Shown piece by piece: positions 50,630-59,374 of a stretch of 64,000 bases of DNA (position 1 is its first letter; the number at the start of each line of letters is the position of its first letter). The DNA is from Bradyrhizobium sp. AUGA SZCCT0283. Its GTDB lineage: Bacteria > Pseudomonadota > Alphaproteobacteria > Rhizobiales > Xanthobacteraceae. The notes under the pieces were generated by a model, which searched no databases, was not told the DNA's origin, and was given only the letters and a program-made list of their open reading frames with translations. The stretch is from the NCBI RefSeq assembly GCF_018130385.1, contig NZ_JAFCLU010000012.1, forward strand, positions 124,001 through 188,000. Reading direction: 5' to 3'. Both the position numbers and the translations under genes were made by a program.

Positions 50630-52132
50630 ATGAACGTTCAAACCCAGATCGACACAACTTCGCCCCGCACGACAGAGCATTTCGACGTCCTGATCGCCGG
50701 CGCCGGCATTTCGGGCGTTGGCGCCGCCTATCACCTCACCACGCAATGCCCGGGAACGAGCTTCGTCGCGCTGGAAGCGCAGAAGACGTTCGGCGGCACC
50801 TGGACCACCCACCGCTATCCCGGTATCCGCTCCGACAGCGACCTGCACACCTTCGGTTATCGCTTCAAGCCCTGGACGACAGCGCCGATCGCGAGCGCTC
50901 AGGAAATCCTGAAATACATGGGCGAGGTGATCGAGGAGAACGATCTCGCGCCTCACATCCGCTACCAGCACACCATCACCTCGGCGAAATGGTCGAGCGC
51001 GGAAAACCTCTGGACCATCGAAGCCACGCGGACCGACACCGGCGAAAAACTTCGCTTCACCACCAATTTCTTCTGGATGTGCCAGGGATACTACCGCCAC
51101 ACCGAGGGCTATACGCCGGAGTGGAAGGACATGGCCAGGTTCAAGGGCCCGATCGTCCATCCGCAGAAATGGCCTGAGGATCTCGACTACAAGAACAAGC
51201 GCGTGATCGTGATCGGCTCGGGCGCCACCGCAGCGACGCTGATCCCGGCGATGGCAGGCGATTGCGCGCATATCACCATGCTGCAGCGCTCGCCGACCTA
51301 TTTCCGCACCGGGCGCAACGCGATCGAAATCGCCGAGCAGCTGCGCCAGTTGCAGGTCGACGAAAAGTGGATCCACGAGATCACGCGGCGAAAAATCCTG
51401 TTCGACCAGGACGCCTTCACCCGCAAGACATTTGAGGAGCCGGAAGCAGCGAAGAAGGATCTGCTGTCGGCGGTCGAAGCCTATCTCGGCAAGGACTACG
51501 ACATCGCGACCCACTTCACGCCAAAATACCGGCCGTGGCGGCAGCGCATCGCGTTCATCCCGGACGGCGACCTGTTCCAGGGCATCAAATCCGGCAAGGC
51601 CTCCGTCGTCACCGACGAGATCGACCGCTTCACCGAAAAGGGCATCCTGCTGAAGTCAGGCAAGGAGCTGGAGGCCGACATCATCGTGACCGCGACCGGC
51701 TTCAACCTCTGTGCCACTGGCGACATCGAATTCGCCGTCGACGGCAAGCCGCTCGATTTCGCCGATACCGTGACCTATCGCGGCATGATGTTCACCGGCG
51801 TGCCGAACCTGGTCTGGGTATTCGGCTATTTCCGCGCGAGCTGGACGCTGCGCGTCGATCTGGTCGCCGACTTCGTCTGCCGGCTGCTCACGCACATGAA
51901 AGAGACCGGCGCGAAAAAGGTGACGCCGCAGCTCCGTCCCGAAGACCACAACATGCCGCTGTTGCCCTGGATCGATCCGGAAAACTTCAATCCCGGCTAC
52001 ATGATGCGCGGCATGCACCTCTTGCCCAAGCGCGGCGAAAAGCCGGAATGGCAGCACAACCAGGATTACTGGGCCGAGAAGGACGAATTCCCGGCGATCG
52101 ATCTCAACGACAAGGCGTTCGTTTACGGATGA
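50630..52132 (+). CDS. flavin-containing (Baeyer-Villiger-type) monooxygenase
   Basis: A 500-residue flavoprotein monooxygenase. The FAD motif GAGISG is at residues 24-29, the NADPH motif GSGATA near residue 196, and FKGPIVHPQKWP at residues 171-182 fits the Baeyer-Villiger fingerprint FxGxxxHxxxW(P/D). Such enzymes insert oxygen next to a ketone to give an ester or lactone. The substrate is unknown. It converges with the O-methyltransferase gene. It begins a catabolic block that includes an SMP-30 lactonase-like protein. Confidence 0.9.
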   Translation: MNVQTQIDTTSPRTTEHFDVLIAGAGISGVGAAYHLTTQCPGTSFVALEAQKTFGGTWTTHRYPGIRSDSDLHTFGYRFKPWTTAPIASAQEILKYMGEVIEENDLAPHIRYQHTITSAKWSSAENLWTIEATRTDTGEKLRFTTNFFWMCQGYYRHTEGYTPEWKDMARFKGPIVHPQKWPEDLDYKNKRVIVIGSGATAATLIPAMAGDCAHITMLQRSPTYFRTGRNAIEIAEQLRQLQVDEKWIHEITRRKILFDQDAFTRKTFEEPEAAKKDLLSAVEAYLGKDYDIATHFTPKYRPWRQRIAFIPDGDLFQGIKSGKASVVTDEIDRFTEKGILLKSGKELEADIIVTATGFNLCATGDIEFAVDGKPLDFADTVTYRGMMFTGVPNLVWVFGYFRASWTLRVDLVADFVCRLLTHMKETGAKKVTPQLRPEDHNMPLLPWIDPENFNPGYMMRGMHLLPKRGEKPEWQHNQDYWAEKDEFPAIDLNDKAFVYG

Positions 52133-52156
52133 GGCCAGTCGGCTGATGATCAGGCT

Positions 52157-52181
52157 GAGTGACGGGGACATCCCGTCACTC
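52157..52181. terminator. probable bidirectional hairpin
   Basis: GAGTGACGGG (52157-52166) and CCCGTCACTC (52172-52181) are perfect inverted arms with a 5-nt loop. It lies between convergent genes. No T-run follows, so termination is uncertain. Confidence 0.5.
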
Positions 52182-52189
52182 GACAGGTG

Positions 52190-53206
52190 TCAGCGGGGAC
52201 GAGCCTCAATCACGTTGAAGCGGCCGGCTGCATAACTCGTGACCAGATCGAAGCCGCTCTGGTCGAGCAATTCGCGGTACTGGCCCTCGGTGCGCTCAAG
52301 CCCTCCGGGCCCGCGAAGCATGTTCAGATCGCTCAACGCCTGCTCCCTGTCCTCGTCCGCCATTGTTGGCGTCTCCGGCATCAGCCGTTCCACCAAAAGC
52401 AGCTTGCCTCCGCCGGGGAGCGCCTTCCGACAGTTTTGCAGGATCGTGACACTGCGCGCATCGTCCCAGTCGTGAATGATGCTCTTGAGGATGACCGTAT
52501 CAGCGATCGCCGGCACGGCCTTGAAGAAATCGCCGGCCACAAATTCCACGCGGTCATCGACACCGATCTGCCTGAGATGCTTGCTCGCGGCCTCGGCACA
52601 TCTCGGAAGGTCGAAAACAGTTCCGCGCAGTTTCCGGTTTTGCTGCGCGATGGCGCCGAGCAATTCACCGGACCCGCCACCCACGTCCATCAAGTGGGGT
52701 ATCCCGCTGAAGTCATAGGACTGAAGGACATTCGGTGTGACAAGACGGGTAAGTTCCACCATCGCCGCGTTGAACTTGTCCACAATCTCCGGCGTCCGGC
52801 CCATCAGCTCGAAGCTGTCATCAACGCCTTGAAGTTGCGCTCCGGTTTTGCCGGTCATGACGGATTCAAGCATTCCGCTCCAGGATTTTGAAAGCAGTTC
52901 GGTCTCAAGGATTGCCCAGCACTTGAGCGAATGCATTGCGGAGCTATCGAGGCAGGCACCCACATCCGTCAACGCATAGCGATCTTCGCCGCTACGCGAA
53001 CAGATGCCTATGGTGGAGAGCGCGGTGAGCAGGCGGCCAAGCGCCCGTTCATCTGCACCGGTTGCTTTGGCGAGCTTGCCAAGCGCCAGCGGTCCATCCC
53101 GCAGCAACTCGGCGAGCCCGAGTCTGGCCGCGACATAGATCACCGCCGTCACACGGTGCGACTGAATCAAATCGAAAAGCCTGAGGGCCGATACTTGCGA
53201 TGACAT
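52190..53206 (-). CDS. SAM-dependent O-methyltransferase (COMT-like)
   Basis: A 338-residue methyltransferase of the COMT-like (Methyltransf_2) type: an N-terminal winged-helix dimerisation domain (about residues 10-95) and a Rossmann SAM-binding domain with DVGGGSGELL near residue 178. The HDWDD segment near residue 244 gives the catalytic His. Such enzymes methylate hydroxyl groups of small aromatic or polyketide-like compounds. It is divergent from vanA. ATG 53206 follows AAAGGAGG. Confidence 0.88.
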   Translation of the reverse strand: MSSQVSALRLFDLIQSHRVTAVIYVAARLGLAELLRDGPLALGKLAKATGADERALGRLLTALSTIGICSRSGEDRYALTDVGACLDSSAMHSLKCWAILETELLSKSWSGMLESVMTGKTGAQLQGVDDSFELMGRTPEIVDKFNAAMVELTRLVTPNVLQSYDFSGIPHLMDVGGGSGELLGAIAQQNRKLRGTVFDLPRCAEAASKHLRQIGVDDRVEFVAGDFFKAVPAIADTVILKSIIHDWDDARSVTILQNCRKALPGGGKLLLVERLMPETPTMADEDREQALSDLNMLRGPGGLERTEGQYRELLDQSGFDLVTSYAAGRFNVIEARPR

Positions 53207-53539
53207 CGCGCCTCCTTTTGCCGTGGCTGTTGCGAATTCCGAGTGTGATCTCCCTGCGGGCTTGCCGAGCGCTGCTCGGAATTGGATTGGCGCTACGGCT
53301 TTCGCCGGCCATTGCCAGTGCGCGGCGGGAGTTATTCGCTCCGACGACGCCTGCAAGCACGTCCCTGGGAGTTGCGCGCTCGACCCGCGACCAAGGGTGA
53401 CGGCTAACCGGAATCGGTGAAATGATACAGTTCACAAAAATCATGTATACTTTAATGGTAATATGATACTGATAGACCTTTGATTTGCCATTTATTTGTA
53501 ATTTCTGTATACATCTTGCACTCAACATGGAGTGCAGCC
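53207..53539. promoter_or_regulatory. divergent control region of O-methyltransferase and van operon
   Basis: A 333-bp region whose right part is strikingly AT-rich (about 53420-53525). ATGTATACT (53443-53451) and TGTATACA (53506-53513) are two GTATAC palindromes whose centres are 62 bp apart, and ATGATAC occurs twice (53422-53428 and 53463-53469). FCD-type GntR regulators bind short TNGTNNNACNA-like sites, so these are candidate operators for the VanR-like protein encoded at 54594. The rest of the left part shows no gene. Confidence 0.5.
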
Positions 53540-54589
53540 ATGCCGTCATCGTTCCCGCTCAATGCCTGGTACGCCGCCGCCTGGGATGTCGACCTCAAGC
53601 ACGCGCTGTTTCCGCGCACGATCTGCGGCAAGCATGTCGTGATGTACCGCCAGTCCGACGGACAGGTGTGTGCGCTCGAAGACGCCTGCTGGCACCGGCT
53701 GGTGCCGCTCTCGAAGGGACGACTCGACGGCGACACCGTCGTCTGCGGCTATCACGGGCTGAAGTTCAATGCGCAGGGCCGTTGCACCTACATGCCCTCG
53801 CAGGACACCATCAACCCTTCGACCTGCGTGCGCTCCTATCCCGTGGTCGAACGGCACCGTTTCATCTGGCTGTGGATGGGCGATCCCGCGCTGGCCGATC
53901 CCGCGCTGGTGCCCGATATGCACTGGAACGACGATCCCGCCTGGGCCGGCGACGGCAAGACCATTCATGTGAAGTGCGACTACCGCCTCGTGGTCGACAA
54001 TCTGATGGACCTCACCCACGAGACCTTCGTGCATGGCTCCAGCATCGGCAACGACCACGTCGCCGAAGCCCCGTTCGACGTCACCCATGGCGACAAGACG
54101 GTGACCGTGACGCGCTGGATGCATGGCATCGACGCCCCGCCATTCTGGACCGCGCAGTTGGGCAAGCCCGGCCTGGTCGACCGCTGGCAGATCATCCATT
54201 TTCAGGCGCCCGGCACCGTCAATATCGACGTCGGCGTCGCCCCCGCCGGCACCGGCGCGCCGGAGGGCGACCGCTCGCAGGGCGTCAACGGTTTTGTGCT
54301 CAACACCATGACGCCGGAGACCGAAACCACCTGTCACTATTTCTGGGCCTTCGTCCGCAATTACCGGACATCAGAGCAGAAGCTGACCACCGAGATCCGC
54401 GAAGGCGTTTCCGGCATCTTCCGCGAGGATGAAATCATCCTCGAAGCCCAGCAGCGCGCCATGAACGAAAATCCGGACCGCACCTTCTACAACCTCAACA
54501 TCGATGCAGGGGCGATGTGGGCGCGGCGCGTGATCGACCGCATGGTGGCGCGCGAGACCGCGCCGCAAAGCGTGCAAGCCGCGGAGTAA
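53540..54589 (+). CDS. vanA: vanillate O-demethylase-like Rieske oxygenase subunit
   Basis: A 349-residue Rieske non-haem iron oxygenase of the VanA type. The Rieske cluster ligands are C50, H52, C69 and H72 (CWH... CGYHG); the mononuclear iron site is in NLMDLTHETFVH, with H160 and H165 plus an Asp. It removes the O-methyl group from vanillate or a similar methoxylated aromatic acid as formaldehyde, with electrons from VanB. The regulator and reductase genes follow. The exact substrate is inferred from family. ATG 53540. Confidence 0.88.
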   Translation: MPSSFPLNAWYAAAWDVDLKHALFPRTICGKHVVMYRQSDGQVCALEDACWHRLVPLSKGRLDGDTVVCGYHGLKFNAQGRCTYMPSQDTINPSTCVRSYPVVERHRFIWLWMGDPALADPALVPDMHWNDDPAWAGDGKTIHVKCDYRLVVDNLMDLTHETFVHGSSIGNDHVAEAPFDVTHGDKTVTVTRWMHGIDAPPFWTAQLGKPGLVDRWQIIHFQAPGTVNIDVGVAPAGTGAPEGDRSQGVNGFVLNTMTPETETTCHYFWAFVRNYRTSEQKLTTEIREGVSGIFREDEIILEAQQRAMNENPDRTFYNLNIDAGAMWARRVIDRMVARETAPQSVQAAE

Positions 54590-54593
54590 GACC

Positions 54594-55346
54594 ATGAGCG
54601 AACGCGACGCCGAGCGCTCCGTCTCGCAGACCGTGCGCGCGCAGCTCGCGCTGCGCGACATGATCCTGTCGGGGCGGCTGCGCTCGGGCGAGCGCATCAG
54701 CGAATTGCAGGCGGTCGATATCACGGGCGTGTCGCGGACGCCGGTGCGGCTGGCGCTGGTGCGGCTGGAGGATGAAGGACTGCTGCAGGCGATCCCCTCC
54801 GGCGGCTTCATGGTGAAGGCGTTTACCGAACGCGACATCCTCGACTCGATCGAGCTGCGCGGCACGCTGGAGGGCCTCGCCGCCCGCTTTGCGGCCGAGC
54901 GCGGCGCGAGCGCGCGCAGCCTCGAGCCCTTGAAGGAATGCCTCGGCGATCTCGACCAACTGGTCCGGCAGGACCCGATTTCAGTCGAGGCCTTTTCCGC
55001 CTATGTGACGATGAACGCGCGCTTTCATGCGCTGCTCAACGAACTCTCGGCAAGCGCGCCGCTGATCCGCGAGATCGATCGCGTCTCTGCGTTGCCGTTC
55101 GCTTCGCCAAGCGCGTTCGTGATGGCGCAGTCGGCGTTGCCGGAAGCGCATCAGATCCTGCTGCTCGGGCAGGATCATCACCGCATCGTGGTCGACGCCA
55201 TCGAGAACCGCGAGGGCGCGCGGGCCGAGGCCGTGATGCGCGAGCATTCCCGTCTCGCCGCGCGCAATCTGCGGCTGGCAATTCGCAATCGCACGCATCT
55301 CGATTTACTGCCAGCACTCGCCCTTTTGAAAACGTCAGTCGAATAG
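54594..55346 (+). CDS. vanR: GntR-family regulator (FCD type, VanR-like)
   Basis: A 250-residue regulator: N-terminal winged helix-turn-helix (about residues 8-75, LRSGERISELQAVDITGVSRTPVRLAL) and a C-terminal FCD ligand-binding domain. Position inside the van operon suggests it senses vanillate or a product and represses the operon. It starts 4 bp past vanA, so it may also autoregulate. The symbol is given by context. Confidence 0.85.
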   Translation: MSERDAERSVSQTVRAQLALRDMILSGRLRSGERISELQAVDITGVSRTPVRLALVRLEDEGLLQAIPSGGFMVKAFTERDILDSIELRGTLEGLAARFAAERGASARSLEPLKECLGDLDQLVRQDPISVEAFSAYVTMNARFHALLNELSASAPLIREIDRVSALPFASPSAFVMAQSALPEAHQILLLGQDHHRIVVDAIENREGARAEAVMREHSRLAARNLRLAIRNRTHLDLLPALALLKTSVE

Positions 55347-55354
55347 AGGCCGCC

Positions 55355-56341
55355 ATGCGTTTTGCCGAGCAATGGAGCTGGTGCACCGTCGAGGCCATCC
55401 ACGACGTGACGCCCACGATCCGGGAATTCAGACTGCGCCCCGAGAACGGCCGCGTGCCGCCCTACCCCGCCGGCAGCCATATCGGCGTCACCGTGCTGAT
55501 CGACGGGCAGCCCGCGCGGCGCTCCTATTCGCTGGTGGAGAACGGCGATGCCGGCACCTACCGGATCGCGGTGCGACTGGCGCCGGACAGCCGCGGCGGC
55601 TCGCGCGGCATGTGGAATTTGCAGGCCGGCGCGCGGATCGAGACTTCAAATCCAGCGTCCTTGCTCGAGATCGACTGGACACGGAAGAACTATTGCCTGA
55701 TCGCCGGCGGCATCGGCATCACGCCGATCACAGCTATCGCAGCCGCGCTGCGCCGCAGGAATATCGGCGCTCCCCTGCACTACGCCGTCAAATCACGCGG
55801 CGATGCGGCGTTCGTCGACGAGCTCTCGGCGCTGCTCGGCGATCTCTTGATCGTGCACGCCTCCGATGAAGGCGCCCGGCTCGACCTCGAAGCCACCTTC
55901 CGCGCTTTGCCTGACGATGCCATCACCATCATGTGCGGACCGATGCGGATGCTGGAGGCCGCGCGGCGCGCCTGGAATGATGGGGGACGCGCGCCGGCCG
56001 ATCTGCGCTATGAGACTTTCGGCTCCAGCGGCCTGAAGCCGACCGCAAAATTCCGCGTACGGCTAAAGGATACTGACACCGAACTCGTCGTGCCGCAGAA
56101 CAGCTCGATGCTCGACGCCCTGAACGGTGCCGGCTATGAGGTGATATCGGATTGCCAGCGCGGCGAATGCGGCGTCTGCGCCGTCGACGTCGTTGCCGTC
56201 GAGGGCGAGATCGATCATCGCGACGTGTTCTTCAGCGATCAGCAGAAGCACGACAACCGCAAGATCTGCCCCTGCGTGTCGCGCGCGATCGGTGTCGTCA
56301 CCATTGATACGCTGTACCGGCCGGAAGCGGCGCATCGTTAA
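55355..56341 (+). CDS. vanB: VanB-type oxidoreductase (PDR/VanB family)
   Basis: A 328-residue reductase with an N-terminal FMN/FAD-binding barrel (RSYSL at residues 56-60), an NAD-binding domain (AGGIGITPI near residue 117) and a C-terminal plant-type [2Fe-2S] domain with CQRGECGVC near residue 275 and a later Cys near CPCVSRA. It passes electrons from NADH to VanA. ATG 55355 is 8 bp past the regulator's stop. No terminator is seen after it. Confidence 0.93.
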   Translation: MRFAEQWSWCTVEAIHDVTPTIREFRLRPENGRVPPYPAGSHIGVTVLIDGQPARRSYSLVENGDAGTYRIAVRLAPDSRGGSRGMWNLQAGARIETSNPASLLEIDWTRKNYCLIAGGIGITPITAIAAALRRRNIGAPLHYAVKSRGDAAFVDELSALLGDLLIVHASDEGARLDLEATFRALPDDAITIMCGPMRMLEAARRAWNDGGRAPADLRYETFGSSGLKPTAKFRVRLKDTDTELVVPQNSSMLDALNGAGYEVISDCQRGECGVCAVDVVAVEGEIDHRDVFFSDQQKHDNRKICPCVSRAIGVVTIDTLYRPEAAHR

Positions 56342-56439
56342 GCGAATTTCGTTAGGATGCCGAATATCCGCTCTGCGCCATGAACCGCGACTACCGGCAA
56401 ACGGATGCGCACGCGCGCGGTCTTTAAGCGATGGCTTGA

Positions 56440-56799
56440 TCAGCCGCAATTCCAGATCGGCCCGATCGGTGTCCGCGTCCAGCAAGGGCCGAAACTGCCG
56501 CCATTGTAGCGGCCGCCGTAGAAGCCAGGCCGGCCGAAATAGTGCCAGTCGCCATCGTACCCGTAGTAACTTGGGACTGGATCGATATACCAGGGGCGCT
56601 GGTTGCGGCGCGCCATGCGCCAAGCCGAAGCTTTCCGGGCGTAAGCTGGAAGACTGTTATTCGGCGGCTGCTGATAGCCGGGCAGGAAACCGTATCCGTG
56701 CCAGCGTGGCGCCGGCCGCTTATGAACCGGCGCAGCCGGCGCGACGACCGGCAGCAGCGACAGGACGATAGCAATCAATGGAAGCACGAGGCGCGACAT
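56440..56799 (-). CDS. small exported protein
   Basis: A 119-residue protein with a signal peptide (about residues 1-22, ending APA), a Pro/Arg-rich middle and an aromatic/Gly-rich C-terminus (YGYDGDWHYFGRPGFYGGRY). Two cysteines (CWTR and NCG) are near the end. It looks like small secreted proteins common in rhizobia. ATG 56799 is preferred to TTG 56802. The function is unknown. Confidence 0.65.
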   Translation of the reverse strand: MSRLVLPLIAIVLSLLPVVAPAAPVHKRPAPRWHGYGFLPGYQQPPNNSLPAYARKASAWRMARRNQRPWYIDPVPSYYGYDGDWHYFGRPGFYGGRYNGGSFGPCWTRTPIGPIWNCG

Positions 56800-56957
56800 C
56801 AACGCACCATAGACGGCCGGCTGTTGAGAGGCGATTCAAATCTGAGTGCACGGTGCAGCTGCTTTCGGTTCGCTTGCGAAACGACTGCTCTGCGCCGGCT
56901 GGCCGGACTAACTTAGGCGCCTCAACTCTCGTATCTGGTACCCAATCTCATCACACC

Positions 56958-58601
56958 CTAGGCCGACACCGGAAACCTCACGGCCTCCAGCGCCGTCTTG
57001 CCGCGGATCATGTCGGAGGCCTTGTCGGCGATCATCAATGTCGAAGCGTTGAGATTGGCCGAGATCATCCGCGGCATGATCGAGGCGTCGACGACGCGCA
57101 GTCCCTGCAGCCCGTGCACGCGCAATTGGTCGTCGACGACGGCCCACTTGGCATCCGCCGGTCCCATGCGGCAGGTGCAGCCGGGATGGAACGTGGTGGT
57201 GCCGCGCTCGGTGGCGGCGGCGAGGAATTCATCGTCGCTTTGCACCTTGGGCCCGGGGAAATCCTCATACGCATAATACGGCGCGAGCGGCGCGGACGCG
57301 AGCAGCCGGCGCGCCAACTTCATACCGGCGACGACGACGCGACGGTCGATCTCCTCGACCAGATAGTTGGTCTGGATGATCGGCGGCGCGAACGGGTCGG
57401 CGGAGCGGATGCGGACATAACCGCGGCTCTCCGGGCGCTGCTGCCATGAGGCAACCGTCATGCCGGGCTCATCCTCGAGCTGGCCCTGCACGCCTTCCTT
57501 GTAGCTCGCCGGCGTGAACGTGAGCTGCAGGTCGGAGCTCTCGGTGGTCTCGCCGGAATGCCAGAAGCAGTAGACCATGGTCGGCGACAGCGAGAGCAGG
57601 CCGCGCCGCGTCGTCGCCCATTTCAGCGCCTCGACCCACAGGCTCAGGCCGCGCCGGAGCTCATTGATGGTCCTGATGTTCTTGACGCGCGCGACCGAAC
57701 GCGGCGCGTAGTGATCCTGCAAGCCCTCGCCGACGCCGGGCAGCGCATGACGCACTTCGATGCCATGCGATTGCAGCAATTCCGGCGAACCGACGCCGGA
57801 CAATTGCAGCAACTGCGGCGAGTTGTAGGTGCCGCCGGACAGAATAACTTCCTTGTTGGCGCGCACCTCGATCGGTGTGCCGCCCTTGCCGCCCTTGAGA
57901 TAACGCACGCCGACCGCGCGCTTGCCCTCGAAGATGAGGTTGGTGACATGCGCATGCGTGCGCACATCGACATTGCCCCGCTTGCGCGCCGGATGCAGGA
58001 ACGCCTTCGCGGCGCTCATGCGCAGGCCGTTCTCGATGGTGCGCTGGCAGTAGGACACGCCCTCCTGGATCGCGCCGTTGTAATCGGGGTTGCGCGGAAT
58101 GCCGAGGCTCATGGCGCCCTCCATGAAGGCCTCGCACAGCGGGTCCTGCCAGTCCATCGTGGTGACGGTGAGATTACCTTCGCGCCCGCGATAGGTCTCG
58201 TCGCCCTCGCCGACCCGCCGCTCCAGCCGCTTGAAATAGGGCAGGATGTCCGGATAGCCCCAGCCGCGATTGCCGAGTTGCGCCCAGGTGTCGAAATCCT
58301 GGCGCTGGCCGCGGTTGTAGATATGGCCGTTGATCGATGACGATCCGCCCAGTGTCTTGCCACGCGGCGCATAGATGCTGCGGCCGCCGGTCCATGGGCC
58401 CGGCTCTTGGCTGTAGCCCCAGTTGACGCTCTTCATGTGGAACGTCTTGATGAAGCCGGCCGGCAGATGAATGTAGGGGTGCCAGTCCGTCGGCCCCGCT
58501 TCCAGCACGCAGATACGGGCCGTCAAATCTTCACTGAGCCGGTTGGCGAGCACGCTGCCTGCGGAGCCCGCGCCGATAATCACGTAATCGAACGTTTCCA
58601 T
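56958..58601 (-). CDS. GMC-family oxidoreductase (choline dehydrogenase-like)
   Basis: A 547-residue FAD enzyme of the glucose-methanol-choline family. GAGSAGSVLANRLSE at residues 10-24 binds FAD; GGSSSINGHIYNRG near residue 84 and the C-terminal ASIMPRMISANLNASTLMIADKASD are signatures. A GC-His-type active site is suggested by TTTFHPGCTCRMG near residue 471. It should oxidise an alcohol to aldehyde or acid; the substrate is unknown. It is followed by a GNAT gene upstream. Confidence 0.93.
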   Translation of the reverse strand: METFDYVIIGAGSAGSVLANRLSEDLTARICVLEAGPTDWHPYIHLPAGFIKTFHMKSVNWGYSQEPGPWTGGRSIYAPRGKTLGGSSSINGHIYNRGQRQDFDTWAQLGNRGWGYPDILPYFKRLERRVGEGDETYRGREGNLTVTTMDWQDPLCEAFMEGAMSLGIPRNPDYNGAIQEGVSYCQRTIENGLRMSAAKAFLHPARKRGNVDVRTHAHVTNLIFEGKRAVGVRYLKGGKGGTPIEVRANKEVILSGGTYNSPQLLQLSGVGSPELLQSHGIEVRHALPGVGEGLQDHYAPRSVARVKNIRTINELRRGLSLWVEALKWATTRRGLLSLSPTMVYCFWHSGETTESSDLQLTFTPASYKEGVQGQLEDEPGMTVASWQQRPESRGYVRIRSADPFAPPIIQTNYLVEEIDRRVVVAGMKLARRLLASAPLAPYYAYEDFPGPKVQSDDEFLAAATERGTTTFHPGCTCRMGPADAKWAVVDDQLRVHGLQGLRVVDASIMPRMISANLNASTLMIADKASDMIRGKTALEAVRFPVSA

Positions 58602-58628
58602 CGTATCGTTTCTAGCGCGGCCTTGTCG

Positions 58629-59222
58629 TCACCGCGTCTTTTCGTTGAGTTGATAATTGAGATGGGCCTTCACCGTCGGCCATTCGCTGGCGATGATGCT
58701 GTAAACCACGGTGTCGCGCAACGTGCCGTTCGGCGCGATCTGGTGGCTTCTCAGAATACCGTCCTGCTTGGCGCCCAGACGCTCGATGCCGCGCCGGCTC
58801 TGATGATTGAAGAAATGCGTGCGGAACTCTACCGCAATGCAATTGAGCTTCTCGAAGGCATGCGTCAGCAGCAGCAATTTGCACTGGGTGTTGAGCGCGC
58901 TGCGCTGCACGCGCTTGGCGTACCAGGTCGAGCCGATTTCGACGCGGCGATTGGCGGCATCGACGTTCATATAGGTCGTCATGCCCGCGACCTTGCCTTC
59001 GGCATCAAACACCGTGAACGGCAGCATCGAGCCGGCCGCGAACAGGCCGAGGCGGCGGTCGATTTCCTTTTTCATGTTTTCGGCGGTCGGGATGAAAGTG
59101 TACCAGAGCTTCCACAGCTCACCGTCGCTCACGGCTTCCACGAGTCCATCGATGTGATCGTGCGACAGCGGCTCCAGCCGCGCGTGCGCGCCCTGCAGGG
59201 TAACCGGTTCAAGAAAGGCCAT
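58629..59222 (-). CDS. GNAT-family N-acetyltransferase
   Basis: A 197-residue GNAT protein resembling RimJ/RimL or YjgM-type acetyltransferases. ARLEPLSHDHIDGLVEAVSD at the start, and RVEIGSTWYAKRVQRSALNT near residue 92 with the loop that binds acetyl-CoA, fit. The acceptor is unknown. It lies 27 bp upstream of the GMC gene on the same strand and may be cotranscribed. Confidence 0.88.
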   Translation of the reverse strand: MAFLEPVTLQGAHARLEPLSHDHIDGLVEAVSDGELWKLWYTFIPTAENMKKEIDRRLGLFAAGSMLPFTVFDAEGKVAGMTTYMNVDAANRRVEIGSTWYAKRVQRSALNTQCKLLLLTHAFEKLNCIAVEFRTHFFNHQSRRGIERLGAKQDGILRSHQIAPNGTLRDTVVYSIIASEWPTVKAHLNYQLNEKTR

Positions 59223-59244
59223 TTAATTCTCCACTGCCAGCCGC

Positions 59245-59353
59245 ATCATTGCCTGCGACAAACGCGAAGCGTTTGCGCAAGGGAGCGCAGCGACGAAGCA
59301 ATCCACCTAGCCCCGTGTGGTGGCATGGATTGCTTCGCTGCGCTCGCAATGAC
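59245..59353. repeat. REP-like pair, GAAGCAATCCAT family
   Basis: The same element as at 14141-14251: ATCATTGCCTGCGACAAACG then CGAAGCAATCCAC on the left, and GCATGGATTGCTTCGCTGCG to AATGAC on the right. It lies between the GNAT and SMP-30 genes. Confidence 0.82.
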
Positions 59354-59374
59354 GGGGTTAGCATCTGCCGCGTA

